From: UBA5216 sp043743335
Lineage (GTDB): Bacteria; Pseudomonadota; Gammaproteobacteria; Burkholderiales; SG8-41
Assembly (NCBI GenBank): GCA_043743335.1
Contig: JAYTWR010000174.1
Span: 1-64,000, forward strand
Reading direction: 5' to 3'
DNA: 64,000 nucleotides
A model generated the notes under the pieces. That model was given only the letters and a program-made list of their open reading frames with translations, searched no databases and was not told the DNA's origin. Position 1 is the first letter of the stretch; each line of letters begins with the position of its first letter. Positions 17,528 to 26,026 of this stretch are shown one piece after another. Both the position numbers and the translations under genes were made by a program.

Positions 17528-18538
17528 ATGCCCTGCCAAGTCACCATCCAGCCCAGCGGCCACGCGTACCGAGTGAGCGGCATTGAAACCATCGTCGACG
17601 GCGCGCTGCGCGAGGGATTCAACATCGCCTACGCCTGCCGCAACGGCGGCTGCGGCAGTTGCAAAGGCAAATTGCTTCAGGGCGAGGTCGATTACGGCAA
17701 CTACAGCCCATCGGCGCTGACGGATGCCGAAAAGCAAAATGGCTACGCGCTGTTTTGCCAAGCCAAGCCGCTGACCGATGTGGTGATTGAATGTCGCGAA
17801 ATCAGCGCCATCAAAGACATCGTGGTGCGCAAGCTGCCGTGCCGCGTGCAAAAGCTACAGCGCTTGGCACCCGACGTGACTCTGATTCATTTGCGCATGC
17901 CCGCTAATGAACGCCTGCAATTTCTCGCTGGGCAATACGTCGATATTCTCACCAAGAGCGGCTTGCGCCGCAGCCTGTCGATTGCCAACGCGCCGCACGA
18001 CGACGACGTGCTGCAACTGCATTTGCGTAACTACGGCGGGCCGTTCAGTCAATTCGTGTTCAACACGCTGAAAGAAAAAGACATCCTGCGCTTTGAAGGC
18101 CCGCTGGGCACGTTTTTCCTGCGTGAAGACAGCGATAAACCGCTCATTCTGCTTGCCAGCGGCACCGGCTTTGCGCCCATTAAAGCCATTATCGAGCACG
18201 CGTTGCATCAAGGCATCCAACGCCCGATGACGCTGTATTGGGGCTGCCGCGTGCGCGCCGATTTGTATTTGCATGACTTGGCGGAAAGCTGGGCGCGCGA
18301 TCACGGTGTTACGTACATTCCCGTGCTGTCCGATGCGCCCGCCACTGACGCATGGACGGGCCGCACGGGCTTTGTACACCAGGCAGTGATGGGGGATTTT
18401 CCCGATATGTCCGCGCATGAGGTGTATGCCTGCGGCGCGCCTGTGGTGATTGATTCGGCGCGCAGGGATTTTTCTGCGCTAGGCAAACTGCCGCCGGACG
18501 CCTTTTACTGCGACGCGTTTACGCCCGCCGCACCCTGA
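17528..18538 (+). CDS. 2Fe-2S ferredoxin-NAD(P)H reductase (AscD/flavin reductase-like)
   Basis: The 336-residue protein fuses an N-terminal plant-type 2Fe-2S ferredoxin (Cys37, 42, 45 and 77 in ACRNGGCGSCKG and LFCQ) to an FAD-binding barrel (RRSLSIAN) and an NAD-binding domain (LLASGTGFAPIKAII). This is the CDP-6-deoxy-delta-3,4-glucoseen reductase-like class, which delivers electrons from NAD(P)H to a partner oxygenase, reductase or ubiquinone-linked enzyme. No sugar-deoxygenation genes are present, so the name should not be taken literally. Confidence 0.9.
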   Translation: MPCQVTIQPSGHAYRVSGIETIVDGALREGFNIAYACRNGGCGSCKGKLLQGEVDYGNYSPSALTDAEKQNGYALFCQAKPLTDVVIECREISAIKDIVVRKLPCRVQKLQRLAPDVTLIHLRMPANERLQFLAGQYVDILTKSGLRRSLSIANAPHDDDVLQLHLRNYGGPFSQFVFNTLKEKDILRFEGPLGTFFLREDSDKPLILLASGTGFAPIKAIIEHALHQGIQRPMTLYWGCRVRADLYLHDLAESWARDHGVTYIPVLSDAPATDAWTGRTGFVHQAVMGDFPDMSAHEVYACGAPVVIDSARRDFSALGKLPPDAFYCDAFTPAAP

Positions 18539-18565
18539 CGCTAGCGACCACGGCAGCGACACAAC

Positions 18566-18973
18566 ATGAATCGTAACTGGCTGATTGCCATCCTGATTTT
18601 TGTGGGCGTTTTTGTGTTCTCCAGCCACGGGCTGAAGGGTGGGCCGGAGGTGTCCGTCAAAGAAGCCGCGGCACTGATGAAAAGCGAGCCGCGCCCGGTG
18701 GTGATCGATTTACGCGAGCGCGCCGACTACGATCAGGGGCATATCGCTGGTGCGATCTGCGTGCCCGGCGGCGAGTTCAAAGCGCGACTGGACAGCCTCA
18801 AGCTGCCGAAAGTGGACGTCGTTGTGCTTTACGGCAACGACGATGCGCGCGCTCGTGAAGCCACCAAACACCTGTACGAAAGCGGTTATCAGGGCGCGCT
18901 TACCTTGAAAGGCGGGCTTGAGGCGTGGCGTGCCGCCGGGCTGGGTGTGGAGAAACTACCCGCCAAACCCTAA
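18566..18973 (+). CDS. Membrane-anchored rhodanese-like protein lacking the catalytic cysteine
   Basis: The 135-residue protein has an N-terminal membrane helix (4-20) and a single rhodanese domain: VVIDLRERADYDQGHIAGA, then VVVLYGNDDARAREATKHL. Active rhodaneses have Cys at the start of the loop after the central strand; here the loop reads YGNDDA, so sulfur transfer by the usual route is not expected. A binding or regulatory role is more likely. It follows the reductase by 27 bases on the same strand. Confidence 0.85.
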   Translation: MNRNWLIAILIFVGVFVFSSHGLKGGPEVSVKEAAALMKSEPRPVVIDLRERADYDQGHIAGAICVPGGEFKARLDSLKLPKVDVVVLYGNDDARAREATKHLYESGYQGALTLKGGLEAWRAAGLGVEKLPAKP

Positions 18974-19014
18974 GACCTGAATAACAGACTTGAATAACGG
19001 CGTGACGCAGCCCG

Positions 19015-19803
19015 CTATTGTCCGTGTCCGGCCACTAATTTTTGGATTTGTGCCACCGCCGCACTGATGCGCAACTCCAGCCCCTGCCTGCCATAGCGGG
19101 CATTGGCGCGCGTCGGGTTGCCCACCACACCCGTCACCGCAAAGTCTCCGCCTGGTGCCAACTTACCGGTGCGAATCAAATCAGGGCGTAGCGCCATCAG
19201 TTCTGAAGTGTCTTCAATGCCGGCGTGCGTACCGATGTCGCGCGCGGTTTCGCCCTGCTGCTTGAGCCAGTTCGTGTACGCCGGCGTGTCGTAGTAACTG
19301 CCAGCGTAATGCACGCGCACACCGCTGCCGGCCCATTCATTGTTGAGCAGTGCCGCCGCGGCCTGCAAGCCTTTTTGATTCGGCCCGCTGTCGCCGATGA
19401 GCACGATGTCCTTGAAGCCATGCGCGCGAAAGCTACGCGCGGCGTATTCGGTGACTTTGATGAAATGCGCTTCCGGCAGCGTGATGGTGCCGGGGAACAG
19501 CATGTGGCCCGTGGGCGGATTCAGTTCACCTTCCGGCACGTAGGCGAGCACGGGTGCCACCAACGCATTGCCAAGGCGGCGCGCAATGTGTTCGGCGGCG
19601 TGTTTGACAATGAAATTGTGTTTACCCAACACCATGTGCGGGCCGTTTTGCTCGGTGCCGCCGGTGGGGAAAATAATGGTGGTTTTGCCTGCCTTGATGG
19701 CGTTGCGCACTTCAACCCAGGTGAGTTCTTCAAGCCACACGCGATCAGCGGCGAGCGCGCCTGTGCAAAACCCTAGGCCCAGCAGCAGAATAATTCGTAA
19801 CAT
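19015..19803 (-). CDS. Creatininase-family protein with signal peptide
   Basis: The 262-residue protein has a cleavable signal peptide ending near ALAAD and a creatininase-type amidohydrolase domain. The metal-binding strand is FPTGGTEQNGPHMVLGKHN: Glu51 and His56 are kept, but the Asp found in typical members (LGTD) is replaced by His. The later block VLIGDSGPNQ fits the family. An amidase on a secreted lactam or amide is plausible. It is the last gene of the IclR-headed cluster, 19 bases after a Bug receptor gene. Confidence 0.8.
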   Translation of the reverse strand: MLRIILLLGLGFCTGALAADRVWLEELTWVEVRNAIKAGKTTIIFPTGGTEQNGPHMVLGKHNFIVKHAAEHIARRLGNALVAPVLAYVPEGELNPPTGHMLFPGTITLPEAHFIKVTEYAARSFRAHGFKDIVLIGDSGPNQKGLQAAAALLNNEWAGSGVRVHYAGSYYDTPAYTNWLKQQGETARDIGTHAGIEDTSELMALRPDLIRTGKLAPGGDFAVTGVVGNPTRANARYGRQGLELRISAAVAQIQKLVAGHGQ

Positions 19804-19828
19804 GTTGATTTAATTGATTATTTTATTG
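19804..19828. repeat. AT-rich spacer related to the dispersed element
   Basis: The spacer GTTGATTTAATTGATTATTT and the following TATTG separates the creatininase start from the Bug receptor stop. It resembles the ATTGATTTAATTGAAT part of copy 4. Confidence 0.35.
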
Positions 19829-20794
19829 CGCTGCTGCGCCCGAAGCCTTAACCACCCGCGCCCACTTGACCTGCTCGCTGCGGATGTACGCGCCAAATGC
19901 CTCGGCAGAATTTCCCACCGGGATGGCACCGTCGCTGGCGAGGCGCGCGGTCACATCGGCAAATTGCAAAGCCTGCACCAACGCGCTGTTCAGCGTGGCA
20001 ATCACGGCGGCGGGTGTGCCCGCTGGGACGAGTATGCCGCTCCACGACGTTGCTTCAGCGCCGGCATAGCCCGCCTCGGTCAGGGTCGGCAACTCCGGCG
20101 CAACGGTAGAACGCGCGGCGGTGGTCACGGCCAACGCGCGCACGCGCCCGCTGCGATGGTGCGGCATCGACGACGGAATGCCGTTGAACACCAGTTGCAA
20201 TTGCCCGGCGATTAAATCGGTGAGCGCCGGGCCACCGCCCTTGTAAGGCACGTGCACGATATCAAGGCCCACCACAGACTTGAACAACTCCGCAGCCAGA
20301 TGCGAACCCGTGCCGCTCCCTGCTGAGCCGAAGTTGAGCGCGCCCGGTTTGGCCTTTGCCAGCGCGGCCAATTCCTTGACGGATTTTGCCGCCAATTGCG
20401 GTTGCACCAGCAACATGTACGCGGCTGAGGCAAGCTGCGTCACCGGCGCAAAATCGCGCACCGGGTCATACGGCAGCTTGCGGTAGAGCGCGGGGCTGAT
20501 GGCGATGTTGCCGATAGTGCCCATCAACAGGGTGTGCCCGTCGGGCGCGGCTTTGGCAACGATTTCCGTGCCGACAATGCCGGCCGAGCCGGGCCGGTTG
20601 TCGATAACCACTTGCTGACCCAGCCGGTCGGCGAGCTTGGGCGCGACGGCGCGCGCCACCAAATCGGTGGTGCCGCCCGCGCCGTTGGGTACGATGAAGC
20701 GAATGGGACGCGACGGATATTGCGGCTCAGCGGCGCTCGCAACCACGCACCACGCGAGCGCTGCCACCGCCGCACCCCAACCGCCCCGGCGCAT
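19823..20794 (-). CDS. Bug/TctC-family tripartite tricarboxylate receptor 1
   Basis: The 323-residue periplasmic binding protein has a signal peptide, then YPSRPIRFIVPNGAGGTTD, the family's N-terminal strand and phosphate-like loop, followed by VDNRPGSAG-like IDNRPGSAGIVG. Such receptors bind carboxylates, amides or aromatic acids; tctA and tctB membrane subunits are not in the window, as is usual for Bug proteins. The gene starts at ATG 20794, within the first unit of a 19-bp tandem duplication. Confidence 0.93.
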   Translation of the reverse strand: MRRGGWGAAVAALAWCVVASAAEPQYPSRPIRFIVPNGAGGTTDLVARAVAPKLADRLGQQVVIDNRPGSAGIVGTEIVAKAAPDGHTLLMGTIGNIAISPALYRKLPYDPVRDFAPVTQLASAAYMLLVQPQLAAKSVKELAALAKAKPGALNFGSAGSGTGSHLAAELFKSVVGLDIVHVPYKGGGPALTDLIAGQLQLVFNGIPSSMPHHRSGRVRALAVTTAARSTVAPELPTLTEAGYAGAEATSWSGILVPAGTPAAVIATLNSALVQALQFADVTARLASDGAIPVGNSAEAFGAYIRSEQVKWARVVKASGAAAQ

Positions 20795-20827
20795 GGCTAC
20801 TGCAACGGCGCATGGCTACTGCAACGG
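20790..20827. repeat. Perfect 19-bp tandem duplication
   Basis: Two identical adjacent copies of CGCATGGCTACTGCAACGG span the NIPSNAP stop codon and the start codon of the Bug receptor gene. Each copy contains an ATG on the minus strand; only one is in the receptor frame. Confidence 0.95.
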
Positions 20828-21448
20828 CGAAAACGCCGACGGCATCACAATTTTATTTTCCTGCGCCGTGAGGTTGTAACCCGGCAAGCCCATTTTTTCG
20901 GCCGAAGGTGGCCACACACCAGCGGCCTGCGTTTTGGCGCGTACTTCGTTGCGCGCATCCAGCGTGGGGTACGGCCAGATGTGTACGAACTTGTTCAGCC
21001 CGCCCAACTCCGAATACCAAGCCGCGCACAGCGGGCTGAATTTCACGCGCTCCGGCACGGCCTTTTCCCACACGGCGCGCAGCTTGGGCAAATCCCCGGC
21101 GGCGTGGGTGTAGGTGCGCATTTCAAAAAACGGCCCTTGCTTGGCGGGCTTGATTTCCGGCGACACCGAGAACGGCATAAAAATTTCTGAGCGCATATTG
21201 ACGAGGAACTCGCTGATGTTCGGCGGCCAGACTTTGTCGGCAATCGCGGCGGCGCGAATGCGGCCACGCTCTTCCAAATCTTTGTACGGCCAGACGTGAA
21301 TGATTTGATTCAGCGGGCCGATTTCTGTATGCCAAAACGCCGCCAGCGGCGAATACGCTTTACGCTTCTCGTAGGCTTCGCCGAAACGCTTTTCGACTTC
21401 GGCGAGCGAACGCGGTTTGATATCGTAAGTTCTCATTTCGTAGATCAT
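20816..21448 (-). CDS. NIPSNAP-family protein
   Basis: The 210-residue protein is an internal duplication of the NIPSNAP (dimeric alpha-beta barrel) fold: MIYEMRTYDIKP at the start and FFEMRTYTH near residue 107, each followed by a LN-(I/V)HVWP(Y)-type motif. NIPSNAP proteins often sit in catabolic operons next to Bug receptors, with unknown enzymatic role. A good AGGAGCCACC precedes the ATG at 21448. The stop codon lies in the tandem duplication at 20790. Confidence 0.9.
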   Translation of the reverse strand: MIYEMRTYDIKPRSLAEVEKRFGEAYEKRKAYSPLAAFWHTEIGPLNQIIHVWPYKDLEERGRIRAAAIADKVWPPNISEFLVNMRSEIFMPFSVSPEIKPAKQGPFFEMRTYTHAAGDLPKLRAVWEKAVPERVKFSPLCAAWYSELGGLNKFVHIWPYPTLDARNEVRAKTQAAGVWPPSAEKMGLPGYNLTAQENKIVMPSAFSPLQ

Positions 21449-21476
21449 GGTGGCTCCTGGTTGGTTTAGGACTGTA

Positions 21477-21516
21477 GAAAAAATTGAATAAACTCAATAA
21501 ATTCAATAAGTTATGG
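21477..21516. repeat. AT-rich spacer related to the dispersed element
   Basis: The spacer between Gfo/Idh and NIPSNAP reads ATTGAATAAACTCAATAAAT then TCAATAAGTTATGG on the plus strand. It contains CAATAAGTTATG, close to the core's CAATTAGTTATG. Confidence 0.4.
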
Positions 21517-21520
21517 GACA

Positions 21521-22747
21521 TCACGAAATCCCGCTGTAATCCACATTCACCCACGCGCGCTTGTCCACCGAAGCCTCGGCAGCATCCCACACGCGGTGAA
21601 TTTTGAGTTTATCGCGAAAGCTCGGTGCGCATTCGTACCCTTGGTTAATGGCCTGCGCAAACGCATGCCAAGTTTGCGCCACCAAAAACGCGCCGCGTCC
21701 GCGATCCATACCGTCAACGGTGTAGTGCTTTTTGGGAATGGCGATTTCGCGATACTGATTTTGCAGGCGCTCCGGCGACGTAGGGTCGGCCACGTACTGG
21801 CGGATGTTCGCGCGCGCGCCGTAGAGTTTTAACTCACCGCGCGACGGATCGCCCTCGCCGGTTTGCTTGCTCCAGTCCGTCGTGCCGCCGGTGGCGAGCA
21901 TCAGCATGCCTTCCGTACCGTAGACCTCGAAATGATTGCCGGTGCCGTACCACGCCGTAAAATTAGTGATCATCGTGCCCATGATGGCACTGCCCGCCCC
22001 GCCACCCACCCGCAGCAGGTAGTTCATGTTGTCCACCTGATTGCTGCGAATCACGCCGCCAGTGTCCACCGCAATGCGCTCGGGCACTTGCACCGCCATA
22101 TCCGCACAGATAGCCGTGACATCGCGCCCCAGCACGGTGTGCAACCGGTCAAGGCTGTGGCCGCTGCGATAGCCGGGATGCCCGCCCATGTCCGCATCGA
22201 ACAACCACTGCCGGTGCGACGGGCGCGGCACGATGTAGTTACCGACAAAGTAAGTGTGGTTGAACGACAGGGGCCGCCCGATGTAGCCCTCACGCACCAG
22301 CTCGGCCATGTGCAGCGTAGCCGGTTCGTAGTGGCTTTGATGGCCGATCACGGTGCGCACACCGGCTTCTTTGGCCAGCACCGTCATCGCGCGCGCTTCG
22401 GCGGTGGAAATTCCCAACGGCTGTTCGCAATACACGTGCTTGCCCGCGCGCAGCGCGGCGGACACAACTGGGTAGTGATGCACTGGACGCACCGACACGC
22501 ACACCACGTCGATGTCAGGCAGCGCTTCGAGCATATGCGCAACGTTGTCAAAGGCATGCGGCACAGCGAAATGGCGCGCGGCGTTTTGCGCTGTTTCGAG
22601 GTGCGTGGTGCAAACGGCCACCACATCGTAAAGCGACGAAAGCTTTTTCAGCGCCGGCAAATGCGCGCGCGCGGCCCAGCCCTCGCGTCCGTCAGGACTG
22701 TTTTTCAGGCCGGCACCGGTGACGGCGACTTTGAGGCGTTTTGCCAT
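21521..22747 (-). CDS. Gfo/Idh/MocA-family oxidoreductase with an EQP motif
   Basis: The 408-residue protein has the NAD(P) Rossmann start VAVTGAGLKNS and the Gfo/Idh C-terminal alpha/beta domain. The family's catalytic EKP motif reads CEQPLG here, so the usual active-site Lys is replaced by Gln. Related genes near Bug receptors often carry EWP instead; either way the standard sugar dehydrogenase mechanism is doubtful. The start ATG at 22747 is ten bases after the stop of the upstream Bug receptor; the longer open frame runs into that gene. Confidence 0.87.
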   Translation of the reverse strand: MAKRLKVAVTGAGLKNSPDGREGWAARAHLPALKKLSSLYDVVAVCTTHLETAQNAARHFAVPHAFDNVAHMLEALPDIDVVCVSVRPVHHYPVVSAALRAGKHVYCEQPLGISTAEARAMTVLAKEAGVRTVIGHQSHYEPATLHMAELVREGYIGRPLSFNHTYFVGNYIVPRPSHRQWLFDADMGGHPGYRSGHSLDRLHTVLGRDVTAICADMAVQVPERIAVDTGGVIRSNQVDNMNYLLRVGGGAGSAIMGTMITNFTAWYGTGNHFEVYGTEGMLMLATGGTTDWSKQTGEGDPSRGELKLYGARANIRQYVADPTSPERLQNQYREIAIPKKHYTVDGMDRGRGAFLVAQTWHAFAQAINQGYECAPSFRDKLKIHRVWDAAEASVDKRAWVNVDYSGIS

Positions 22748-22757
22748 CGATGGCCGT

Positions 22758-23747
22758 TCAATCCACCCGCGCGCCGGATTCCTTAACCGCCTTGCCCCAC
22801 TTGGCGATTTCGGCTTGGATGAAATCACCGAATGCCTTACGCGTGCCGCCCACGGGCGTGAACGCCAGCGTGTTGAGTCGCTCTTTGAAATCCGCGTCGC
22901 TGAGCATTTTATTGAGTTCGGCGTTCAGTTTGTCGAGCACAGCCACCGGCGTGCGCGCAGGTGCTGCGAGGCCGATCCAGCCCACCGCTTCGAAGCCGGG
23001 AAAGCCGGATTCCGCAATCGTCGGCAAATCGGGCAACAGCGGCGAGCGGTTCAAGGTGGCGATGCCCAAGCCGCGCAGCCGGCCGGACTTGATGTGTTGC
23101 AAGGTCGCCGGAATGGTGTCGCTCATCACCGGGATTTGTCCGCCCATCAATTGCGTGTGCGCCTCGCCGCTGCCCTTGAACGGAATGTGATTGATTTTGA
23201 TGCCTGCTGCCGAGCGAAACATTTCGGTGGTGAGATGGCTGGTCGAACCCGCGCCGAGCGAGGCGTAGTTGAATGTGCCCGGTTTCTCGCGCGCGACGGC
23301 AACCAATTCCTTGATGCTTTTGAACGGCGCTGAGGGGCTGGCTACCAGCGCTTGGGCGGTGAGCGCAAGATTGATAATCGGATCGAAATCCTTGATCGCG
23401 TCGTACGGCAGCTTGGCATACAACGACGGGTTGATACCGAACGCGCTCGACACCGCTGCCACCAGCGTGTGGCCATCGGGCGAGGCTTTCGCGGCGATCT
23501 CGGTGCCGAGCACAGCCCCTGCGCCCGGGCGGTTGTCGACGATCACTTGTTGATTGAATGCGGCGGCAAGTTTCAGCGCCACCACGCGCGCCATCACATC
23601 GGTAGACGTGCCGGGCGTGAACTGCGCAATAATGCGGATGGGGCGCGAAGGGTAGGCTTGCGCCGCGCCAATGGTGCCGGGCTGGGCCGCAGTCACGGCG
23701 GGCAGCGCCAGCGCCAAAATAGGGCATAAGTATTTGATTTTATGCAC
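22758..23747 (-). CDS. Bug/TctC-family tripartite tricarboxylate receptor 2
   Basis: A 329-residue secreted binding protein with signal peptide (IKYLCPILALALPAVTAAQP), YPSRPIRIIAQFTPGTSTD and VDNRPGAGAVLG blocks. It has the same fold as receptor 1 but is clearly divergent, so it is not a recent tandem copy. The GTG start at 23747 and its first codons come from an AT-rich element. Placement between the CitE-like and Gfo/Idh genes suggests that it binds the substrate of this pathway. Confidence 0.92.
   Translation of the reverse strand: MHKIKYLCPILALALPAVTAAQPGTIGAAQAYPSRPIRIIAQFTPGTSTDVMARVVALKLAAAFNQQVIVDNRPGAGAVLGTEIAAKASPDGHTLVAAVSSAFGINPSLYAKLPYDAIKDFDPIINLALTAQALVASPSAPFKSIKELVAVAREKPGTFNYASLGAGSTSHLTTEMFRSAAGIKINHIPFKGSGEAHTQLMGGQIPVMSDTIPATLQHIKSGRLRGLGIATLNRSPLLPDLPTIAESGFPGFEAVGWIGLAAPARTPVAVLDKLNAELNKMLSDADFKERLNTLAFTPVGGTRKAFGDFIQAEIAKWGKAVKESGARVD
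23725..23747 (-). repeat. AT-rich dispersed element, diverged copy in a receptor start
   Basis: The minus strand reads GCATAAAATCAAATACTTAT and forms codons 1 to 8 of the Bug receptor. The same TAAAATCAAATACTTA block starts the DUF2330 gene. Confidence 0.5.
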
Positions 23748-23767
23748 TTTTTATGCCTTGTGTTCTA

Positions 23768-23804
23768 GGTGCGCTAAGGTGCGCTAAGGTGCTCCAGGGT
23801 GCGC
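23768..23804. repeat. Tandem 10-bp repeat (GGTGCGCTAA) at the end of the CitE-like gene
   Basis: Two exact units, one variant and a partial fourth span the stop codon of the lyase gene, so unit number would change the protein's C-terminus. Confidence 0.85.
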
Positions 23805-24688
23805 AACTCACGCGCCCGTATCTTTTCGTAGCGCGCAATCAGTTTACGCGCGCGCACGATGATGGGGATGTCTACCATCTTGCCGTCGAGCGTGAACGAA
23901 CCGCGTCCGCTGGCGGCGGCTTCGTTGTCGAGCTGGATCAACTTTTGCGCATAGGCCACTTCGCTGTCGCTGGGCTTGTATTCTTCGTTGACGATTTTCA
24001 CCTGCCCGGGATGGATGCAGCCCGCGCCCATGAAACCAAAATCGCGCGAGCGGCGCACCATTTTGCGAAACGCCTCCCAATCGCCAAAGCCGGCAATGCT
24101 GTCGATAAAACCCAGCGGCATGATGCCTTGTGCGTTGGCCGCGAAAATCATGTGCTGTTTCGGGTAAAGCAATGCTTCGCCGCTGGGCTGCATATTGTTG
24201 TCCAGCGCAAAATCCTCGCCGCCAAGATTGCAGGCTACGATACGCGGCGACGCGCGCACGATGTCGCGTATTTTAAAAAACGCGTCGGCGGTTTCGATCA
24301 TCACGATGAATTTCGTGTGACCCACGGTCATGCCGCGTTTGGCTTCGAGTTCGCTGACCAGCTCGTCAAGCAACTGCACGTGACTGACGCCGCCGATCTT
24401 GGTACACGCCAGCGCATCCACGTCCGGGCAAATCGCGTGTTCGATGTCGGGCACCGCCTGCGACAACGGCTGGTTAAAGCGCACCACCACATCGGCACCG
24501 CCACGGCGCACGCGAGCCGCCGCTTTGATTACCAGCTTGCGAGCGGCAACCTTTTCCGGCACCGGCACGCTGTCTTCAAGATCAAGTTGAATCACATCAG
24601 CACCGCGCGTGTGCGCTTTGTCGACATACTTTTCGACGTTGACCGGGCAATACATTAACGAGCGCCAGACGGGGAGTTCGCGGTTCAT
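23774..24688 (-). CDS. HpcH/HpaI aldolase/citrate lyase (CitE-like) family protein
   Basis: The 304-residue protein has the CitE/malyl-CoA lyase blocks: MYCPVN near residue 12, VIQLDLEDSV with the metal-binding Glu-Asp, VVVRFNQP, and MIETADAFF. These enzymes cleave acyl-CoA substrates such as citramalyl-, malyl- or methylmalyl-CoA. The next gene upstream is a CaiB/BaiF CoA-transferase that could supply the CoA ester, as in itaconate or citramalate breakdown. AGGAAA lies eight bases before ATG 24688; an upstream start at 24703 is less likely. Confidence 0.88.
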   Translation of the reverse strand: MNRELPVWRSLMYCPVNVEKYVDKAHTRGADVIQLDLEDSVPVPEKVAARKLVIKAAARVRRGGADVVVRFNQPLSQAVPDIEHAICPDVDALACTKIGGVSHVQLLDELVSELEAKRGMTVGHTKFIVMIETADAFFKIRDIVRASPRIVACNLGGEDFALDNNMQPSGEALLYPKQHMIFAANAQGIMPLGFIDSIAGFGDWEAFRKMVRRSRDFGFMGAGCIHPGQVKIVNEEYKPSDSEVAYAQKLIQLDNEAAASGRGSFTLDGKMVDIPIIVRARKLIARYEKIRARELRTLEHLSAP

Positions 24689-24733
24689 GACAGGTTTCCT
24701 CAAAGGCCAGACCGCAGCAACGCAAACGACAAG

Positions 24734-25984
24734 CTATTTTTTGCGTTGCGGCCCGGCGTAGATCACATCGTTTTCAATCAGCGATTGTATCTCGGCAGCG
24801 CTCAATCCCAGCCCGCCGAGTATCTCGCCATTGTGCTCGCCCAGCTTGGGCGCAGGGGCGCGTATGGCACCCGGCGTGCCGGACATTTTGGGCACCACGT
24901 TGTGCATGGGGATTGCGCCCATTTCGTCGTCCGGGTACTCGACCACAATTTCGCGCGCGATCACGTGCGGGTCTTGCATAAATTGCGCGATGTCGTAAAT
25001 CGGGCCCACGGTTACTTCATGCTTGTCAAAGAACGCCATGTTTTCCGTCAGCGTCATGTGGCCGATGAATTCACCAATGAGCGCGTCCAGATCAGCCGCG
25101 TGTTTCACGCGTTCCGTGTTGGTTTTGTAGCGCGGATCGTCGAGCAAATGGCCGTGGCCGATAACGCGCAGCAGGCGCTCGGCCATCGCCTGTGTGGACG
25201 CCGACATGCTGACCCATTTGTCGTCTTTCGTACGGTATACATTGCGTGGCGCGGCCGTGGTGGAACGGCTGCCGGTGCGTTGCCGCAGTTTGCCGCTGGC
25301 CTTGTAGCCAGCAGCTTGCGGCCCCATAAAAGTAAACAACGGCTCCAGTAACGGCAAGTCGATGATCTGCCCTTGCCCGCCGCTGACTTCAACGTTACGC
25401 AGCGCAATCATCACCGCAAACGCGCCATAAGTGCCCGCCGTGCAATCGGCCAACTGGTTGGGCGGCAGCACGGGTTCGCGGTCGGCAAAGCCGTTGAGTA
25501 CCGCAAAGCCGGACATGCCCTCGGCCAACGTGCCGAACCCCGGTTTGTGTTTGTAGGGGCCGGTCTGCCCCCAGCCGGTGACACGCACAATGACGAGCTT
25601 CGGGTTGTGCGCATGCAGCACGTCGGGGCCGATGCCCATTTTTTCGAGCGTACCGGGGCGAAAGTTCTCGATGAAAACTTGCGCGCTCTCAACCAGTTTA
25701 AGCAGGATTTCTTTCGCTTGCGGCTGGCGCAGATTCAGGCACACGCTTTTTTTGTTGCGCGCGTAGACTTTCCAGTTGGTCGCCACGCCGCCGACCAGCC
25801 AATCGCGCAGTGCGTCGCCTTCGGGCGTTTCAATTTTGATGACTTCAGCGCCAAAATCTGCCAGCAGCAGGCTGACCATATTGCCCGCTACAACGCGCGA
25901 CAAATCGAGCACGCGTATGCCGTCGAGCGGACACTTGGCGTCGCGCGCGTAAGCCTTTTGCGGAATTCCGGGTAGATCAATCAC
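24734..25984 (-). CDS. CaiB/BaiF (family III) CoA-transferase
   Basis: The 416-residue protein shows the family III signature from the start (LDGIRVLDLSRVVAGNM, then DFGAEVIKIE) and the block NQLADCTAGTYGAFAV, whose Asp is the likely acyl-carrying residue. It transfers CoA between a donor acyl-CoA and a carboxylic acid. It is the first enzyme gene after the IclR regulator and precedes the CitE-like lyase, so a CoA-activated hydroxyacid is the probable intermediate. The GTG start has no clear ribosome-binding site. Confidence 0.92.
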   Translation of the reverse strand: MIDLPGIPQKAYARDAKCPLDGIRVLDLSRVVAGNMVSLLLADFGAEVIKIETPEGDALRDWLVGGVATNWKVYARNKKSVCLNLRQPQAKEILLKLVESAQVFIENFRPGTLEKMGIGPDVLHAHNPKLVIVRVTGWGQTGPYKHKPGFGTLAEGMSGFAVLNGFADREPVLPPNQLADCTAGTYGAFAVMIALRNVEVSGGQGQIIDLPLLEPLFTFMGPQAAGYKASGKLRQRTGSRSTTAAPRNVYRTKDDKWVSMSASTQAMAERLLRVIGHGHLLDDPRYKTNTERVKHAADLDALIGEFIGHMTLTENMAFFDKHEVTVGPIYDIAQFMQDPHVIAREIVVEYPDDEMGAIPMHNVVPKMSGTPGAIRAPAPKLGEHNGEILGGLGLSAAEIQSLIENDVIYAGPQRKK

Positions 25985-26026
25985 AGGAGCGTGCGCGAGC
26001 TGTTTATGCGTACGCAGCGTCGCGCA

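Noticed and set aside
23753..24658. A 301-codon frame opposite the CitE-like gene
   Set aside because: Antisense shadow; the CitE-like frame has the LDLEDSV and MIETADAF motifs.
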